A DNA stretch of 64,000 nt from Vreelandella azerica (GCF_013112225.1 NZ_JABFHI010000004.1:124001-188000), one strand, 5' to 3'. Shown: positions 17,907 to 28,584, numbered from the stretch's first letter. A program made the numbers and translations. Notes: a model not told the origin generated them from the sequence alone.

Positions 17907-18610
17907 CTACCAGCCGAGCGCCTGCTTGATAAAAGGAATTGTCAGCCTGCGCTGAGCAGACAGAGAAGCTTTATCCAGCTGTTCCAGCGACTCACACAGC
18001 GCGCCCAACTCTCGCGGCCCCCGGTGCAGAATATAACGCCCGACATCGTCTGGCAGCTGCATGCCGCGTACCTTGGCACGCAATTTAAGGGCCGCTAGAC
18101 GCTCTTCATCGTCCAGCGGCTGAAGATGAAAGGTCATTCCCCAGGAAAGCCGCGAGGCAAGATCCGCAAGCCCCACATCCAGCTGACGCGGCGCTCCCTT
18201 GGCAGCAATCACTATCCGTTTACCCCCGTCGCGCAACCGGTTGAACGCGTGAAAAAGTCCCTCTTCCCAACGCTTTCGCCCCAGCACGCATTCAAGATCA
18301 TCCAGCGCCACCAGATCCAAACATTCAATATCTTCCAGAATCAAGGGGGAAAATGGCCAATATCGGCCAGGGGAAGATACAGCGCGCGCCTGCCAGCATC
18401 TGATGCGGCATGACAGGCTGCCTGCAACAAGTGGCTGCGCCCTGTGCCATTACTCCCCCAGATAAACAGATATGGCTCGCCATCCTCCCTCATCTGCCCC
18501 TGAAGCTGGCTAACCGGGGCAGCATTACGCTGGCTGGCATAGAAATTATCGAAGGTCGCGTCGTCGCGTAACCCAACCCCGAGCGGTAACTGTGCCGGTG
18601 CTCGGCTCAT
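17907..18610 (-). CDS. hda: DnaA regulatory inactivator Hda (frame break near 18347)
   Basis: Hda, with the sliding clamp, stimulates DnaA-ATP hydrolysis after replication starts. The N-terminus has the clamp-binding motif QLPLGV (residues 7-12) and the AAA+ P-loop GSNGTGRSHLL, with Arg in place of Lys as is usual for Hda. It reads as far as DIGHFPP. The remainder, from ILEDIECLDLVALDDLE (Walker B) to IPFIKQALGW, is in the next frame. Adding one base to the five-base run at 18345-18349 restores a 234-residue protein without the DnaA DNA-binding domain, as expected. It overlaps perM by an ATGA. Confidence 0.9.
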
Positions 18611-19728
18611 GATGAATCCCTTCCGTCATGCGATCCTCGCTCTTCCAGCTGGCCCTTTACTTCGGCATCTTGTGTCACTGTGCTGCCTTCCTCATATAAG
18701 CTGCTGTTTTTATAGCGATCGTGGGCTTCACGCAAGAGTACCATGATGACGGCTGCAGCGGGCAGTGCCAGCAATACCCCCGTGAAACCAAAGAGTTCAC
18801 CACCTACCAGCACGGCAAAAATAACCGCAACCGGGTGGAGGCCTATCTTATCGCCCAGCAGTTTCGGTTGCAGCACGACGCTTTCAATCATCTGCCCGGC
18901 AGCAAAAATCGCGATAACGCCTAAGATCGCCCAAATGGTTCCCATCTGGAACACAGCCACCAGCAAGGCGATGGTCAGACCAACAATAAAGCCCAGAAAA
19001 GGTACGATGCTGGCCAGGCCCGAGACAAAGCCAATCAAGAGCCCGAAATTAAGCCCGAGCAAGCTCAGCCCCAGCGCATACAGCACCCCAAGACACAGCA
19101 TGACCAGCAACTGGCCGCGCAAGAAGGCCGATAGCACTTCATCACAGCGCCCAGCCAGCCGCAGGGTATCCGCCAGCCAGCGCCTTGGTATCAGGTCAGC
19201 GAGACGCTGCATCAGGTGATCCCAATCGAGCAACAGATAAAAAGTAACGACCGGCACCAGGGCCACAAAGGTCACCCAAGACACCAGCGCCATACCGGAA
19301 CGCCCAATCTGCCCTAACGCCTGAGCCAGATAGCCACCGGCATCACGCCAGTTTTTGGTCAATACCTGCTGGATATTTTCCATCTCGGTTTGCAGATCAT
19401 AGCCCGCCCATTCTTCAAGCTTGGGCGCCAGTACGTTCTTGACCCATTCAAAAATCGCCGGCAAGGATTCCCCGAACTGCTTGGCCTGCTGAACAATCAA
19501 GGGCACGACAATCAACAGGCTGATCACCAGCACCAACACCATAATAAGAAAGACGCTGGTGACGGCCAGAACACGACGCATCCCCCAGCGCTCGAAACGG
19601 TCTGCCAGAGGGTCCGCCAGATAAGCCAGAATCATCCCTGCCACAAAGGGCATCAGTACTGCATCCAGCAGGAAGACAAGCCCTGCCAGCACCACCAGAA
19701 ACACAATCCCCCACCACGAATGGCGCAT
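18607..19728 (-). CDS. perM: AI-2E family transporter / PerM-like membrane protein
   Basis: This polytopic inner-membrane protein of 373 residues has about eight hydrophobic segments in the paired pattern of the AI-2E/PerM family. Examples are FLLDAVLMPFVAGMILAYLA at the start, LVSWVTFVALVPVVTFYLLL, and the conserved GFVSGLASIVPFLGFIVG and LQPKLLGDKIGLHPVAVIFA motifs. The function is unsettled: some members export autoinducer-2 and others are Na+/H+ antiporters, which would suit a halophile. It is upstream of hda on the same strand and divergent from purM, a conserved gammaproteobacterial arrangement. Confidence 0.88.
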   Translation of the reverse strand: MRHSWWGIVFLVVLAGLVFLLDAVLMPFVAGMILAYLADPLADRFERWGMRRVLAVTSVFLIMVLVLVISLLIVVPLIVQQAKQFGESLPAIFEWVKNVLAPKLEEWAGYDLQTEMENIQQVLTKNWRDAGGYLAQALGQIGRSGMALVSWVTFVALVPVVTFYLLLDWDHLMQRLADLIPRRWLADTLRLAGRCDEVLSAFLRGQLLVMLCLGVLYALGLSLLGLNFGLLIGFVSGLASIVPFLGFIVGLTIALLVAVFQMGTIWAILGVIAIFAAGQMIESVVLQPKLLGDKIGLHPVAVIFAVLVGGELFGFTGVLLALPAAAVIMVLLREAHDRYKNSSLYEEGSTVTQDAEVKGQLEERGSHDGRDSS

Positions 19729-19885
19729 TGTCGCCCCTCCCTGAAAATCATTTGAACATTGCTGGCTTCAGCCGTCCGCCATCTTCACAAAGCGCACCCG
19801 TAGGCTGCTTGAGCGATGCGTGATGCTATTGTCGGTGTTACAATCCGCCTTTCGATTTATCGTCCAGCTTACATCAGGATTCGCC

Positions 19886-20953
19886 ATGACCCAGACGCCT
19901 TCATCAACTTCTCAACCATCGCTTAGCTATAAAGATGCTGGCGTTGATATTGACGCAGGCAATGCCCTTGTCGAACGTATCAAGCACGTTGCCAAGCGTA
20001 CCTCTCGCCCTGAAGTGATGGGCGGGCTAGGCGGTTTCGGTGCCCTGTGTGAGCTACCCAAAAACTACCGTGAACCGGTGCTGGTCTCCGGCACCGACGG
20101 TGTGGGCACAAAATTACGCCTTGCCATGGATCTTGGCAAACATGACACCATTGGCATTGATCTGGTGGCCATGTGTGTCAACGATCTTATCGTTGCTGGC
20201 GCCGAACCGCTGCTGTTTCTTGACTACTATGCCACGGGCAAACTCAATGTCGATATCGCCGCCGATGTGGTCAATGGCATTGGCACTGGCTGCGAACAGG
20301 CAGGCTGCGCCCTGGTAGGTGGCGAAACCGCCGAAATGCCGGGCATGTATGAAGGTGATGACTACGACCTGGCGGGCTTCTGTGTGGGCGTCGTCGAAAA
20401 ATCCGAGATTCTTGATGGCAGCCGCGTCGATGAAGGTGACGTACTGCTGGGGCTTGCCTCATCCGGCCCGCATTCCAATGGCTATTCATTGATTCGCAAG
20501 ATCCTTGAGGTCAGCGGAGCATCACTCGACACCCCGATTGATGGCATGCCGCTCAGCGCTGCCCTCATGGCCCCTACCCGTATCTATGTAAAATCGCTGC
20601 TATCGCTGATGCGCGATACTGATATTCCGGTGCATGCCCTGTCACATATTACAGGTGGCGGCCTGCTGGAAAATATTCCACGGGTTCTGCCGGAGCATCT
20701 TGCTGCGCATATCAACCTGGACAGCTGGCAGCGCCCTGAGGTGTTCAACTGGCTGCAGAGCAACGGCAACGTTGATGAAACCGAAATGCACCGGGTGCTG
20801 AACTGCGGCATCGGCATGGTGGTGGTGATTCCCGCCGCACAGGCTGAGCAGGCGCGTGAACATTTACAGGCTCAGGGGGAAAGCGTCTATACCCTGGGCA
20901 ATATCGTCACACGCACCGCTGAGGCCGTGACGCTGGAGAAAATGGGCGTATGA
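19886..20953 (+). CDS. purM: Phosphoribosylformylglycinamidine cyclo-ligase (AIR synthetase)
   Basis: PurM carries out step five of purine synthesis, converting FGAM to AIR with ATP. The open frame begins 22 codons earlier, but the ATG at 19886 follows AGGAT and begins [20 protein letters not shown], matching the family. The protein has [15 protein letters not shown], the [15 protein letters not shown] loop, [47 protein letters not shown] and [15 protein letters not shown]. Length is 355 residues. It overlaps purN by four bases (ATGA), so the two are translationally coupled. Confidence 0.97.
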   Translation: MTQTPSSTSQPSLSYKDAGVDIDAGNALVERIKHVAKRTSRPEVMGGLGGFGALCELPKNYREPVLVSGTDGVGTKLRLAMDLGKHDTIGIDLVAMCVNDLIVAGAEPLLFLDYYATGKLNVDIAADVVNGIGTGCEQAGCALVGGETAEMPGMYEGDDYDLAGFCVGVVEKSEILDGSRVDEGDVLLGLASSGPHSNGYSLIRKILEVSGASLDTPIDGMPLSAALMAPTRIYVKSLLSLMRDTDIPVHALSHITGGGLLENIPRVLPEHLAAHINLDSWQRPEVFNWLQSNGNVDETEMHRVLNCGIGMVVVIPAAQAEQAREHLQAQGESVYTLGNIVTRTAEAVTLEKMGV

Positions 20954-21681
20954 GCAGCAATGTGACCCCTGATGCGATCACCAGCGAGTTGCCTGCCATA
21001 CCTGCCGATGCGCCGAGCATTGTCGTGCTGATTTCGGGTAGTGGCAGCAACCTTCAGGCGTTGATTGATGCGCAGGCCCATAACCAGCTGAGCGGCAAGA
21101 TTGTGGCGGTCATCTCCAACGAACCGGATGCCTACGGACTGACCCGCGCCCATGACGCCGGGATTGATGCCGTGGTGCTTCCCCACCGGGAATATGACAG
21201 CCGCGAGGCCTATGATGGCGCCTTGATCAAGGTGATTGAACGCCACCAGCCGGATATTATCGTGCTGGCTGGCTTTATGCGTATCCTGACACCGCGCTTC
21301 GTGCAGCGTTTTCTTGGCAAGATGCTTAATATCCATCCGTCGTTGCTTCCCGCATACCAGGGCCTTAACACCCACGCCCGGGTATTGGCGGATGGCGCCA
21401 GCGAACACGGTTGCAGCGTTCACTTCGTGACCGAAGAGCTGGATGGCGGCCCGGTGGCGATTCAGGCGGCGTTAAAGATTGCTGCCGACGATACGGAAGC
21501 CACCCTGAAAGAGAAAATCCATGCCCGTGAACATCTGATTTTACCCATCGCGGTGAACTGGTTCCTCGATGGTCGCCTGCAATACAGCGGCACTGGCGCC
21601 ACCCTGGATGGCATTGCCCTGCCACCGGAAGGCCTGCGTTTAAGCCATGAGGACGCAGCGGACGAACTCGACGAAGCCTGA
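20950..21681 (+). CDS. purN: Phosphoribosylglycinamide formyltransferase PurN
   Basis: PurN is the folate-dependent GAR transformylase. After an extra N-terminal stretch of about 22 residues rich in Pro/Ala/Thr, the enzyme begins at [18 protein letters not shown]. The catalytic motif [20 protein letters not shown] carries the Asn and His, and [16 protein letters not shown] carries the Asp. The C-terminus ([20 protein letters not shown]) is typical. The gene directly follows purM in the common purMN operon. Confidence 0.97.
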   Translation: MSSNVTPDAITSELPAIPADAPSIVVLISGSGSNLQALIDAQAHNQLSGKIVAVISNEPDAYGLTRAHDAGIDAVVLPHREYDSREAYDGALIKVIERHQPDIIVLAGFMRILTPRFVQRFLGKMLNIHPSLLPAYQGLNTHARVLADGASEHGCSVHFVTEELDGGPVAIQAALKIAADDTEATLKEKIHAREHLILPIAVNWFLDGRLQYSGTGATLDGIALPPEGLRLSHEDAADELDEA

Positions 21682-21727
21682 ACCTGATATCTCCCTTAGT
21701 GTTAGTGTTAGGCGGTGAGCAAACAGT

Positions 21728-21759
21728 AACGCCCAGCCCCTGTTCAAGGGCTGGGCGTT
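21728..21759. terminator. Hairpin terminator between convergent purN and dcd
   Basis: AACGCCCAGCCC and GGGCTGGGCGTT form a perfect 12-bp GC-rich stem around CTGTTCAA. There is no long T-run on the plus strand (CTGCCATT follows); on the minus strand ACTGTTTG follows. It lies in the gap between the two convergent genes. Confidence 0.65.
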
Positions 21760-21788
21760 CTGCCATTGACTGGTGTATCTTGGCTTTT

Positions 21789-22355
21789 TCAGGTGCGCGG
21801 CAGAGTCACTCCGCGCTGGCCCATGTATTTGCCGCCTCTATCCTTGTAGGACATCTCGCAGACCTCATCGGATTCCAGGAAAAGCATCTGAGCGACGCCT
21901 TCGTTGGCATAGATCTTGGCCGGCAGGTTGGTGGTGTTGGAAAATTCCAGTGTCACATGGCCTTCCCACTCTGGCTCTAACGGCGTGACGTTGACAATAA
22001 TCCCGCAGCGGGCATAGGTGGACTTGCCCAGACAGATCGTCAGCACACTGCGCGGAATACGGAAATACTCCACAGTTCGCGCCAGCGCAAAGGAGTTGGG
22101 CGGAATAATGCACATATCGCCCTTGATATCCACAAAACTCTTTTCATCGAAGTTTTTCGGGTCCACGACCGCTGAGTGGATATTGGTAAAGACCTTGAAC
22201 TCGTCTGCGCAGCGCACATCATAGCCATAGCTTGATGTGCCATAGGAAATGACCCTTTCGCCATCAACGTAACGTACCTGTTCTGGTTCAAAGGGCTCAA
22301 TCATGACCTGCTGTTCAGCCATGCGGCGAATCCAGTTATCCGATTTGATGCTCAT
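21789..22355 (-). CDS. dcd: dCTP deaminase
   Basis: Dcd deaminates dCTP to dUTP, the main route to dTTP in gammaproteobacteria. The 188-residue protein has [18 protein letters not shown], the nucleotide-binding [39 protein letters not shown] and the catalytic [20 protein letters not shown]. The C-terminus, [16 protein letters not shown], is standard. It starts 9 bp downstream of mrp on the same strand, so the two are probably one operon. Confidence 0.97.
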   Translation of the reverse strand: MSIKSDNWIRRMAEQQVMIEPFEPEQVRYVDGERVISYGTSSYGYDVRCADEFKVFTNIHSAVVDPKNFDEKSFVDIKGDMCIIPPNSFALARTVEYFRIPRSVLTICLGKSTYARCGIIVNVTPLEPEWEGHVTLEFSNTTNLPAKIYANEGVAQMLFLESDEVCEMSYKDRGGKYMGQRGVTLPRT

Positions 22356-22364
22356 GTTGCCGTA

Positions 22365-23168
22365 TCACTCGCTGAAAGAAATCGTCGGGCCCTGCTGATT
22401 ATCAGTGCCGCTGAGCTGGGAAGCCATCTGGCGGGCAATCTGCGCAAATGCCTGGCTTGCTGGGCTGTCAGGCTCCGAGGCAACGCTCGGGTTACCGGAA
22501 TCCGCCAGCTCACGGATGGAAAGGCTTAACGGCAAACGCCCCAGCACCTGGGTATCGTATTCTGCCGCAATCCGGTCACCGCCGCCGGTACCGAAAATCG
22601 CCGCCTCATGGCCACATTTTTCACACTGATAAACGCTCATGTTTTCCACGATCCCCAATACAGGCACATTGACCTTGCGGAACATCTCGATGCCTTTACG
22701 CGCATCCAGCAAGGCAATGTCCTGGGGCGTGGTAACAATCACAGCGCCAGCAACCGGCACACGCTGAGACAGCGTCAGCTGGATATCACCGGTGCCTGGC
22801 GGCATATCAATTAGCAGAAAATCCAGCTCGCCCCATTGGGTCTGATTCAACAGCTGCTGAAATGCCCCGACCACCATAGGCCCACGCCAAACCATGGGCT
22901 CTTTGGTGTTGACCAGAAACGCCATCGACATGGCCTTGATACCATGCGCTTCGAGCGGCAGAAACTTGTCTTCACCGGCTGCCTGAGGCCGAGTGCCTTC
23001 TTTGACGCCCAGCATCTGCGCCTGGCTTGGGCCATAGATATCCGCATCCAGCACGCCAACCCGATACCCCTGGGCGGAAAGCGCCAGCGCCAGGTTAACG
23101 GTCACTGTGGATTTCCCCACGCCCCCTTTGCCTGAAGCCACGGCAACAATATGTTTTACACCATCCAT
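22365..23168 (-). CDS. mrp: Iron-sulfur cluster carrier protein Mrp/ApbC (short form)
   Basis: This P-loop ATPase of the Mrp/NBP35 family carries and transfers Fe-S clusters. The 267-residue protein begins MDGVKHIVAVASGKGGVGKS, giving the deviant Walker A motif at once. It then has LDADIYGPSQAQMLG, DFLLIDMPPGTGDIQLTLSQ, and the cluster-ligating cysteines in YQCEKCGHEA. GAGGAG lies about 9 bases before the start. Many Mrp proteins have an N-terminal MIP18/DUF59 domain; it is absent here, and the ribosome binding site argues that nothing was lost. Confidence 0.93.
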   Translation of the reverse strand: MDGVKHIVAVASGKGGVGKSTVTVNLALALSAQGYRVGVLDADIYGPSQAQMLGVKEGTRPQAAGEDKFLPLEAHGIKAMSMAFLVNTKEPMVWRGPMVVGAFQQLLNQTQWGELDFLLIDMPPGTGDIQLTLSQRVPVAGAVIVTTPQDIALLDARKGIEMFRKVNVPVLGIVENMSVYQCEKCGHEAAIFGTGGGDRIAAEYDTQVLGRLPLSLSIRELADSGNPSVASEPDSPASQAFAQIARQMASQLSGTDNQQGPTISFSE

Positions 23169-23277
23169 TCAGCGGCACTCCTCAGTGTGTGATTGGCTAT
23201 CGGCGTTGATCATACCCGCAAGTGACGCAATCATAAACCGAAGCGGCTGATTGCCAAGCCAATCCGCACAGGCGCGG

Positions 23278-24078
23278 CTATTTCTTGGCCATGCTATCCA
23301 GCATCCGGTTAACGGCTTCCAGGTGCTCAGGCTCGTTATGGCACATGCCCTGGAAGGTGGCACATACATCCAGAAAGGCCTTTAACTGCATATCCGGGGC
23401 CATCTTCATCAGCCGCTTGGTTAGCCGTGTGGCCTTGGGCGGCTGGGTGGCGATGCGTCGGGCATGGGTCATGGCTGCTTCCAGCAAGTCTTCCGGTTCA
23501 GCCACCTCCAACACAATGCCGTAGGCCAGCGCCTCGTCAGCATCAATCACCCGGCCAGAAAGCGTCAGCTCAAAGGCGCGCTGGTAGCCGATTTGCCGCT
23601 GCATGAACCAGGCGCCACCATCACCAGGAATAATACCCAAGTTGAGGAAAGTCTCGCCAAACTTGGCACGCCGCGAGGCAATGCGTATATCTGCCATATT
23701 GGCCAGATCAAAACCGGCGCCTATCGCTGGGCCGTTGACGGCGGCAATAATCGGCACTTCAACGGCCTGCAATGCCAGCGGCATACGCTGAATACCATGC
23801 CGATAGCGTTCAGCCACCTCGGCAACGTCACCGGCAAAGTCACCGCCCCGACTGGCCATATCCTTGACATTGCCCCCGGCGGAAAACGCCGAGCCATCGC
23901 CGGTGATCACCAGCACCGACACATCCTCACTGCGGTTCACCCATTTCGCCACCGCCACAATGTCATCGACCAGCGCCGTGCCGGTCAGGGCGTTGCGCAC
24001 ATCATGGCGTTGAAGGGTCAACAAGGCCACGCGGTTATCAAGGGTAAGACGGGCATCTTTTAATTCGGGCAGCGTCAT
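23278..24078 (-). CDS. Enoyl-CoA hydratase/isomerase family protein (1)
   Basis: This crotonase-fold enzyme acts on CoA thioesters (hydration, isomerisation or retro-aldol). The 266-residue protein shows the first oxyanion segment TGDGSAFSAGGNVKDMAS and the second AAVNGPAIGAGFDLANMADI, with a Glu-rich GETFLNLGIIPGDGGAWFMQ active-site loop and PPKATRLTKRLMK. GGAG precedes the ATG well. It lies 36 bp downstream of the acyl-CoA synthetase on the same strand, suggesting a pathway in which an activated acid is then hydrated or cleaved. The substrate is unknown. Confidence 0.9.
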   Translation of the reverse strand: MTLPELKDARLTLDNRVALLTLQRHDVRNALTGTALVDDIVAVAKWVNRSEDVSVLVITGDGSAFSAGGNVKDMASRGGDFAGDVAEVAERYRHGIQRMPLALQAVEVPIIAAVNGPAIGAGFDLANMADIRIASRRAKFGETFLNLGIIPGDGGAWFMQRQIGYQRAFELTLSGRVIDADEALAYGIVLEVAEPEDLLEAAMTHARRIATQPPKATRLTKRLMKMAPDMQLKAFLDVCATFQGMCHNEPEHLEAVNRMLDSMAKK

Positions 24079-24113
24079 GCTGGCTCCTTTTTTGATTGGC
24101 TCAGTGGGTAAGA

Positions 24114-26278
24114 TTAGTCAGTGGCGCGCTCAACGATCACCCTGGCATCGACGACGGCGTATCCGTCTGGATAGGCAATCACCGGATTCAGATCAAGCTC
24201 TTGTATCTGCGGATAGGCCTCAACAATATGCGCCACTTTCAGCAGCAACTCTGTCAGTGCCTGTTTATCAATCGCTGCTGCCCCCGCACGCCTTCAAACA
24301 CTTTTTTAGCTTTGATCTGGTCAATCATGCAAGCCGCATCAAAACGGCTCAGCGGCAAGGCTCGGAAGGCCACGTCTTCAAGAATTTCCACAAAAACTCC
24401 GCCCAGACCAAACATCAGCACCGGGCCGAAGATAGGGTCTCGCATCATACCGATGATCACCTCAACGCCTTTCTCCGCCATGGGAGTGACCAGCACACCC
24501 TCAATCTCGGCGCTGGCATCGTAGGCCCGGGCGGAGGTCATGATCTGCTGGTAGGCCTCATTCAGTGCGGCCGCTCCACTCAGGTTGAGCTTGACCCCGC
24601 CAGCATCAGATTTATGTAGAATATCCTGGATACGACCTTCATGGCCAGCGGCTGGTGGGCAAACTTGGCCGCCACCTCGGCCAACTCACCTGCATCGCGC
24701 ACCACGCGCTCCTCGGGGACTGCAATGCCGTGCTCACCGAGTAGCGCCTTGGCCTCATATTCGAGCAGATCGCGCCCACCTTTATGAGCACTAGCCAGCA
24801 TTGCCTGAACGCTTGCGGCAGGAGTCGCCGCTGCAAAAGGCGCTTGCTGCTCACGCTCGGCAAGATACTGGCCACGCTCGCCAAGTGCCGCCAGGACGCG
24901 AACAGCATGTTCAATCGATGCATAGATAGGCAAGCCTGCCTCATGCATGCGGCGTAGCGCAGGTGGCTTGATGGGGGCATAAAGGCTGTAGACGACCAGC
25001 GGCTTGGTCGTGGCATTGGAAAGATCGACCATGACTTCAGCGCCGCGCATTTCATCCCCCAGCAGCGATTCGGCAAAGCGCAGACTATAGCCGCCGAACA
25101 TCCCCACCAGAAAAACGCTGTCAACGTTATCATCTGCTGCAACGATTTCCATGCACTTGGCCAGTAGCGAGGGGTTGGCGTCCGAAGACCCGGCCACATC
25201 CACCGGGTTAAGGGTGGACGCCTGCGGGAACAGAATGGCCCTTAGCTGGGCGCGGGTATCTTCACTCAGTTCCGCCAGGCTCAACCCCGCTTCCGCCAGG
25301 CGGTCTGAGGCAATCGTGGCCTGACCGCCGCCGTCAGCAATCACCGCCACCCGCTTACCACGCGCCTTCTGCAGCAGGCCCAGGCCTTCCGCTACCGGTA
25401 GAATTTCATCGGAATACTGCACCACGCTGACACCCGACTGACGCAGCAAATCAACCGTCATCTGATAGCTACCTGCCAGCGCGCCGGTATGCGAGCTGGC
25501 GGCTTTCTGGCCCTGTTCAGTGGAGCCGGACTTGTAGACCACGACAGGCTTGACCGCCGTCACGTCGCGGGCCACCTCAAGAAAACGCCGACCATCCCGG
25601 AAACCTTCCACATACAGGGTCGCCACCCGGGTATGCTCGTCTTCTCCCAAGTAGCGCAGGTAATCATTGAAGCCGATATCACTCTGGTTGCCGGGGCCAA
25701 CATAGGTACTGAAACCCACCTGACCGTTATGCTGGGCTTCCAGCGCCAACGCCAGCAGCATATTGCCTGACTGGGAAATAATCCCGATATCTCCGGCTTT
25801 TACGCCGTCAAGCGCCAGCAGGTTAAGGTGATGATGAAGGTTGAAGACGCCGGAAGTATTGGGGCCTATGACGCGCACACCATGCGCTGCAGCCTTGGCC
25901 ATCATCTCGCGCTCAAGCTGGGCACCTTCTTCGCTCATTTCGGCAAAGCCGCTGGCCAGAATAATGGCGCCCTTGATACCGCGACGACCACATTCGGCAA
26001 TCAGCCCGCACGCTGGCCGCTGGCGTACACAGAAGCGCCAGCTCAGGGTTACCGGGAATCGCTGCAATAGACGGCCAGGCCTTTACCCCGAGAATCATCT
26101 CAGCCTTGGGATTAACCGGATAAATATTGCCGCGATACCCGCCCTTGATCAGCCCGACCATGGCTTTGTAACCGCGTTTGGTAGGGTCGGCCGACGCGCC
26201 GACAATGGCGATGCCCGTCGGCGCCAAAATATTATGCAGCGGGCTGCGCGTGCTGAGATGACCTTCAATTGGGTTCAC
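24114..26278 (-). CDS. NDP-forming acyl-CoA synthetase (acetate-CoA ligase family), three frame breaks
   Basis: This is a predicted ADP-forming CoA ligase of about 721 residues. The CoA-binding domain comes first (GIAIVGASADPTKRGYKAM, YPVNPKAEMILGVKAWPSI), then the ligase-CoA segment with the phosphohistidine region SSHTGALAGSYQMTVDLL. The C-terminal ATP-grasp part has YEAKALLGEHGIAVPEE, DPIFGPVLMFGLGGVFVEIL, and the ending LDLNPVIAYPDGYAVVDAR. It starts at a GTG at 26278. The frame breaks near 26008, 24628 and 24283; the last two are restored by adding one base to a short run. No GNAT domain is present. It is flanked by two enoyl-CoA hydratase genes on the same strand. Confidence 0.85.
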
Positions 26279-26338
26279 AGGGATAACCTCTAAAAAACGA
26301 GCAATAAGGGAGATGTCAAAAACGCGGCTTAGCAGCCA

Positions 26339-27208
26339 TCAACGGCCGTTGAACTGCGGTTGGCGCTTTTGCGCAAAGGCATCGACCCCTTCCTGCCAGT
26401 CTTCAGTGGTCGAACAGGTAAACACAGCGTCCAACTCCTGCTGGAGCTGGCTATCGAAATCATTGGCGCTGCCTTGATTCACCAGCCGCTTGAGCATGGC
26501 GATAGACACTGGCGCCTGACAGGCTAGTCGGGCACCCAATGCATGAGCCTGCTCAAGCAGGTCGACAGCCGGATAGGCGGCTAACGCCAGACCGATGCGC
26601 TGCGCTTCCTCAGCGTTGATCTTGTTACCGATATACAGCAAACGGCGCGCCTGGCTGAGCCCCACCAGCTGCGGGAGGATTTTTGACACACCGCCACCCA
26701 CGCATGTGCCGATACTGGTTTCCGGAAAGCCAATCTGGGCTTCATCTGCCATCAGGATAAAATCACATGCCACGGCCATCTCCGCGCCAGCGCCAAGCGC
26801 ATAGCCGTTGACGGCTGCCACTACCGGCTTTTTAAGCCGATAGATGGCTTCACAGACATCGTTACCCAGCTGCAGATACTCACGGCGTTGATACAGGGTG
26901 CGTGCGGCACCGCCATGCTCTTTCATGTCCGCGCCTACACAGAAGGCGCGCCCTTCGCCTGTCAACACAATGGCGCGCACGTTAATCGCCTGCTCAGCCA
27001 ACGCCAAAGCATCCAACAGATCAAGATACAGGCCTTCAACCACTGCATTCAGGCGGTGTGGACGATTGAAACGCACTTCAAGCACCTGGTCCTGCAAGGA
27101 AAGCTGTAATGTTTCATAGCGAGGCAGGTTTTCAGCATTGAGGTTGGAAGGTAGCGTTGAAGCAGCGGGAGAGTGGGAATCACTGTTGGGCATTGTCAGG
27201 CTCGGCAT
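26339..27208 (-). CDS. Enoyl-CoA hydratase/isomerase family protein (2)
   Basis: This is a second crotonase-fold protein, 289 residues with an N-terminal extension of about 30 residues rich in Ser/Pro/Asn. The core has VRFNRPHRLNAVVEGLYLDL, LTGEGRAFCVGADMKEHGG (oxyanion loop 1), AAVNGYALGAGAEMAVACDF (loop 2) and IGFPETSIGTCVGGGVSKIL. It resembles hydroxycinnamoyl-CoA or 1,2-epoxyphenylacetyl-type members in general form, but the sequence alone does not fix the reaction. It is the promoter-proximal gene of the leftward operon and faces the operator boxes shared with rpiR. Confidence 0.88.
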   Translation of the reverse strand: MPSLTMPNSDSHSPAASTLPSNLNAENLPRYETLQLSLQDQVLEVRFNRPHRLNAVVEGLYLDLLDALALAEQAINVRAIVLTGEGRAFCVGADMKEHGGAARTLYQRREYLQLGNDVCEAIYRLKKPVVAAVNGYALGAGAEMAVACDFILMADEAQIGFPETSIGTCVGGGVSKILPQLVGLSQARRLLYIGNKINAEEAQRIGLALAAYPAVDLLEQAHALGARLACQAPVSIAMLKRLVNQGSANDFDSQLQQELDAVFTCSTTEDWQEGVDAFAQKRQPQFNGR

Positions 27209-27227
27209 GGAATCAGTAGGTTAAAAA

Positions 27228-27351
27228 GAAACAAACGTTTTGCTATATGCTTTATTTAAGTACGTATGTTTCATTAAGATCCTAGACCAAGGTATCAAAG
27301 CCTGTCAACACACCTGTATCTTTTTATGCCTAAAAATGATACAAATGTTTC
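27228..27351. promoter_or_regulatory. Three similar boxes between the divergent catabolic operon and rpiR
   Basis: GAAACAAACGTTT (27228-27240, +), GAAACATACGTAC (27260-27272, read on -) and GATACAAATGTTTC (27338-27351, +, near-palindromic) share the pattern GAWACAWAYGTWY. They sit in the AT-rich intergenic gap around the expected promoters of both divergent units. They are natural candidates for operators of the adjacent RpiR regulator. Confidence 0.6.
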
Positions 27352-27384
27352 CTATCGAAGAGCGATGTTTAGCGAGGAAACTGC

Positions 27385-28338
27385 ATGCCATCTCCTGCTC
27401 CACCTGCGCCTGGTCTGACGCAAGATGGCCACGCGTCAAGTACACATGATGCCACCGCTTCAGCCGTCAGCCGCCTGGATGACATTCACCAGCAGCTGGC
27501 TGAAATCTATGCAGAACTTAGTCCGCAGCTTAAGCTCGCCGCGGGCTATGTGCTGGAACATCCGCTGGATATTGCCTTCCAGTCAATTCGCAAATCGGCA
27601 GCAGCAGCCCAGGTCACTCCTTCCACTCTGGTACGTCTGGCCAAGCGGCTGGGGTTTGAGAGTTACGACCTGTTCAGGGAAGTCTTTCAATCCGCCGTTC
27701 AGTCTGGGCCTGTCGAGCTTTCCGGCAAGGCCAACCAGTTGCGCAGCTTGGCCAGCCAAACAGATGACCAGGTATTTCTTGATGTCGGGGATGCGGCTTT
27801 CGATAACATTGGCCGCCTGTTTACTGCCGATAATCAGGGGCGCGTGCGCGAAGCTGCGCAGATGATACTAGCGGCCAAAAAAGTCGCCGTGGTGGGGTTT
27901 CGTGACACCTTCGCCTGCGCCTATCATTTTGCTTACGTTGGGCGTATCGCCATGCCCAATCTGCATCTGATTCGCGGTTTGGAGGGCGGGCTACTCACCG
28001 AGCTCGATCACTTCGGTGAGCAGGATATTGTGGTGGCTTTTGGCTTTGAACCTTATTGCGCAGAGACGGTCAAGGCACTTGAGATTACTCGCCTGAACGG
28101 CGTCAAGGCGATTGTCGTTACTGACACCCTGCGTTCACCACTGGTGCCCGGCGCACAAATCACCTTCAACCTTGCCAATGCCACGCCACACTTTTTTCCA
28201 TCTATTCTTTCAGCGATTACTCTGATCGAAGCTATCCTCGCTGAATGTGTTGCCTATGGCCCCGATCAGCTAGTAGATAACGTCTCCCAGTTCGAGCAAC
28301 GCATGCGTCTGATGGGGGCTTACGTTGAAGTTGATTGA
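27385..28338 (+). CDS. MurR/RpiR family transcriptional regulator
   Basis: The N-terminal HTH_6 domain (about residues 30-105: LSPQLKLAAGYVLEHPLDIA, SAAAAQVTPSTLVRLAKRLG, FESYDLFREVF) is followed by a C-terminal SIS domain (about 150-280: AAKKVAVVGFRDTFACAYHF, DIVVAFGFEPYCAETVKALE, VKAIVVTDTLRSPLVPGA). SIS domains of this family usually bind a phosphosugar or other pathway intermediate. GAGGAAA precedes the ATG. It is the first gene rightward, ahead of the TRAP transporter and divergent from the CoA-ester enzymes, so it is the likely local regulator of both. Confidence 0.93.
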   Translation: MPSPAPPAPGLTQDGHASSTHDATASAVSRLDDIHQQLAEIYAELSPQLKLAAGYVLEHPLDIAFQSIRKSAAAAQVTPSTLVRLAKRLGFESYDLFREVFQSAVQSGPVELSGKANQLRSLASQTDDQVFLDVGDAAFDNIGRLFTADNQGRVREAAQMILAAKKVAVVGFRDTFACAYHFAYVGRIAMPNLHLIRGLEGGLLTELDHFGEQDIVVAFGFEPYCAETVKALEITRLNGVKAIVVTDTLRSPLVPGAQITFNLANATPHFFPSILSAITLIEAILAECVAYGPDQLVDNVSQFEQRMRLMGAYVEVD

Positions 28339-28584
28339 GCCCACATACAGGCAGACCATCGCTGTCGTTGAAAATATTAATTGGCGACCTTACTCAATTT
28401 AGCTACATTCTTAGTCTGCAAAGGTTATGACGTCGTAACAAGATGCTATTGGTTGATTGTTGAGACGGTATGCTCAATGACTTTTGTAAAAGCCACACGG
28501 AAGATCATAGTGGTTTTTGATAATTTCCAGGAGGACAAAAATAACAACGTCTTGGCTATAAAAAGCCATCTCTGGAGTTACAAG

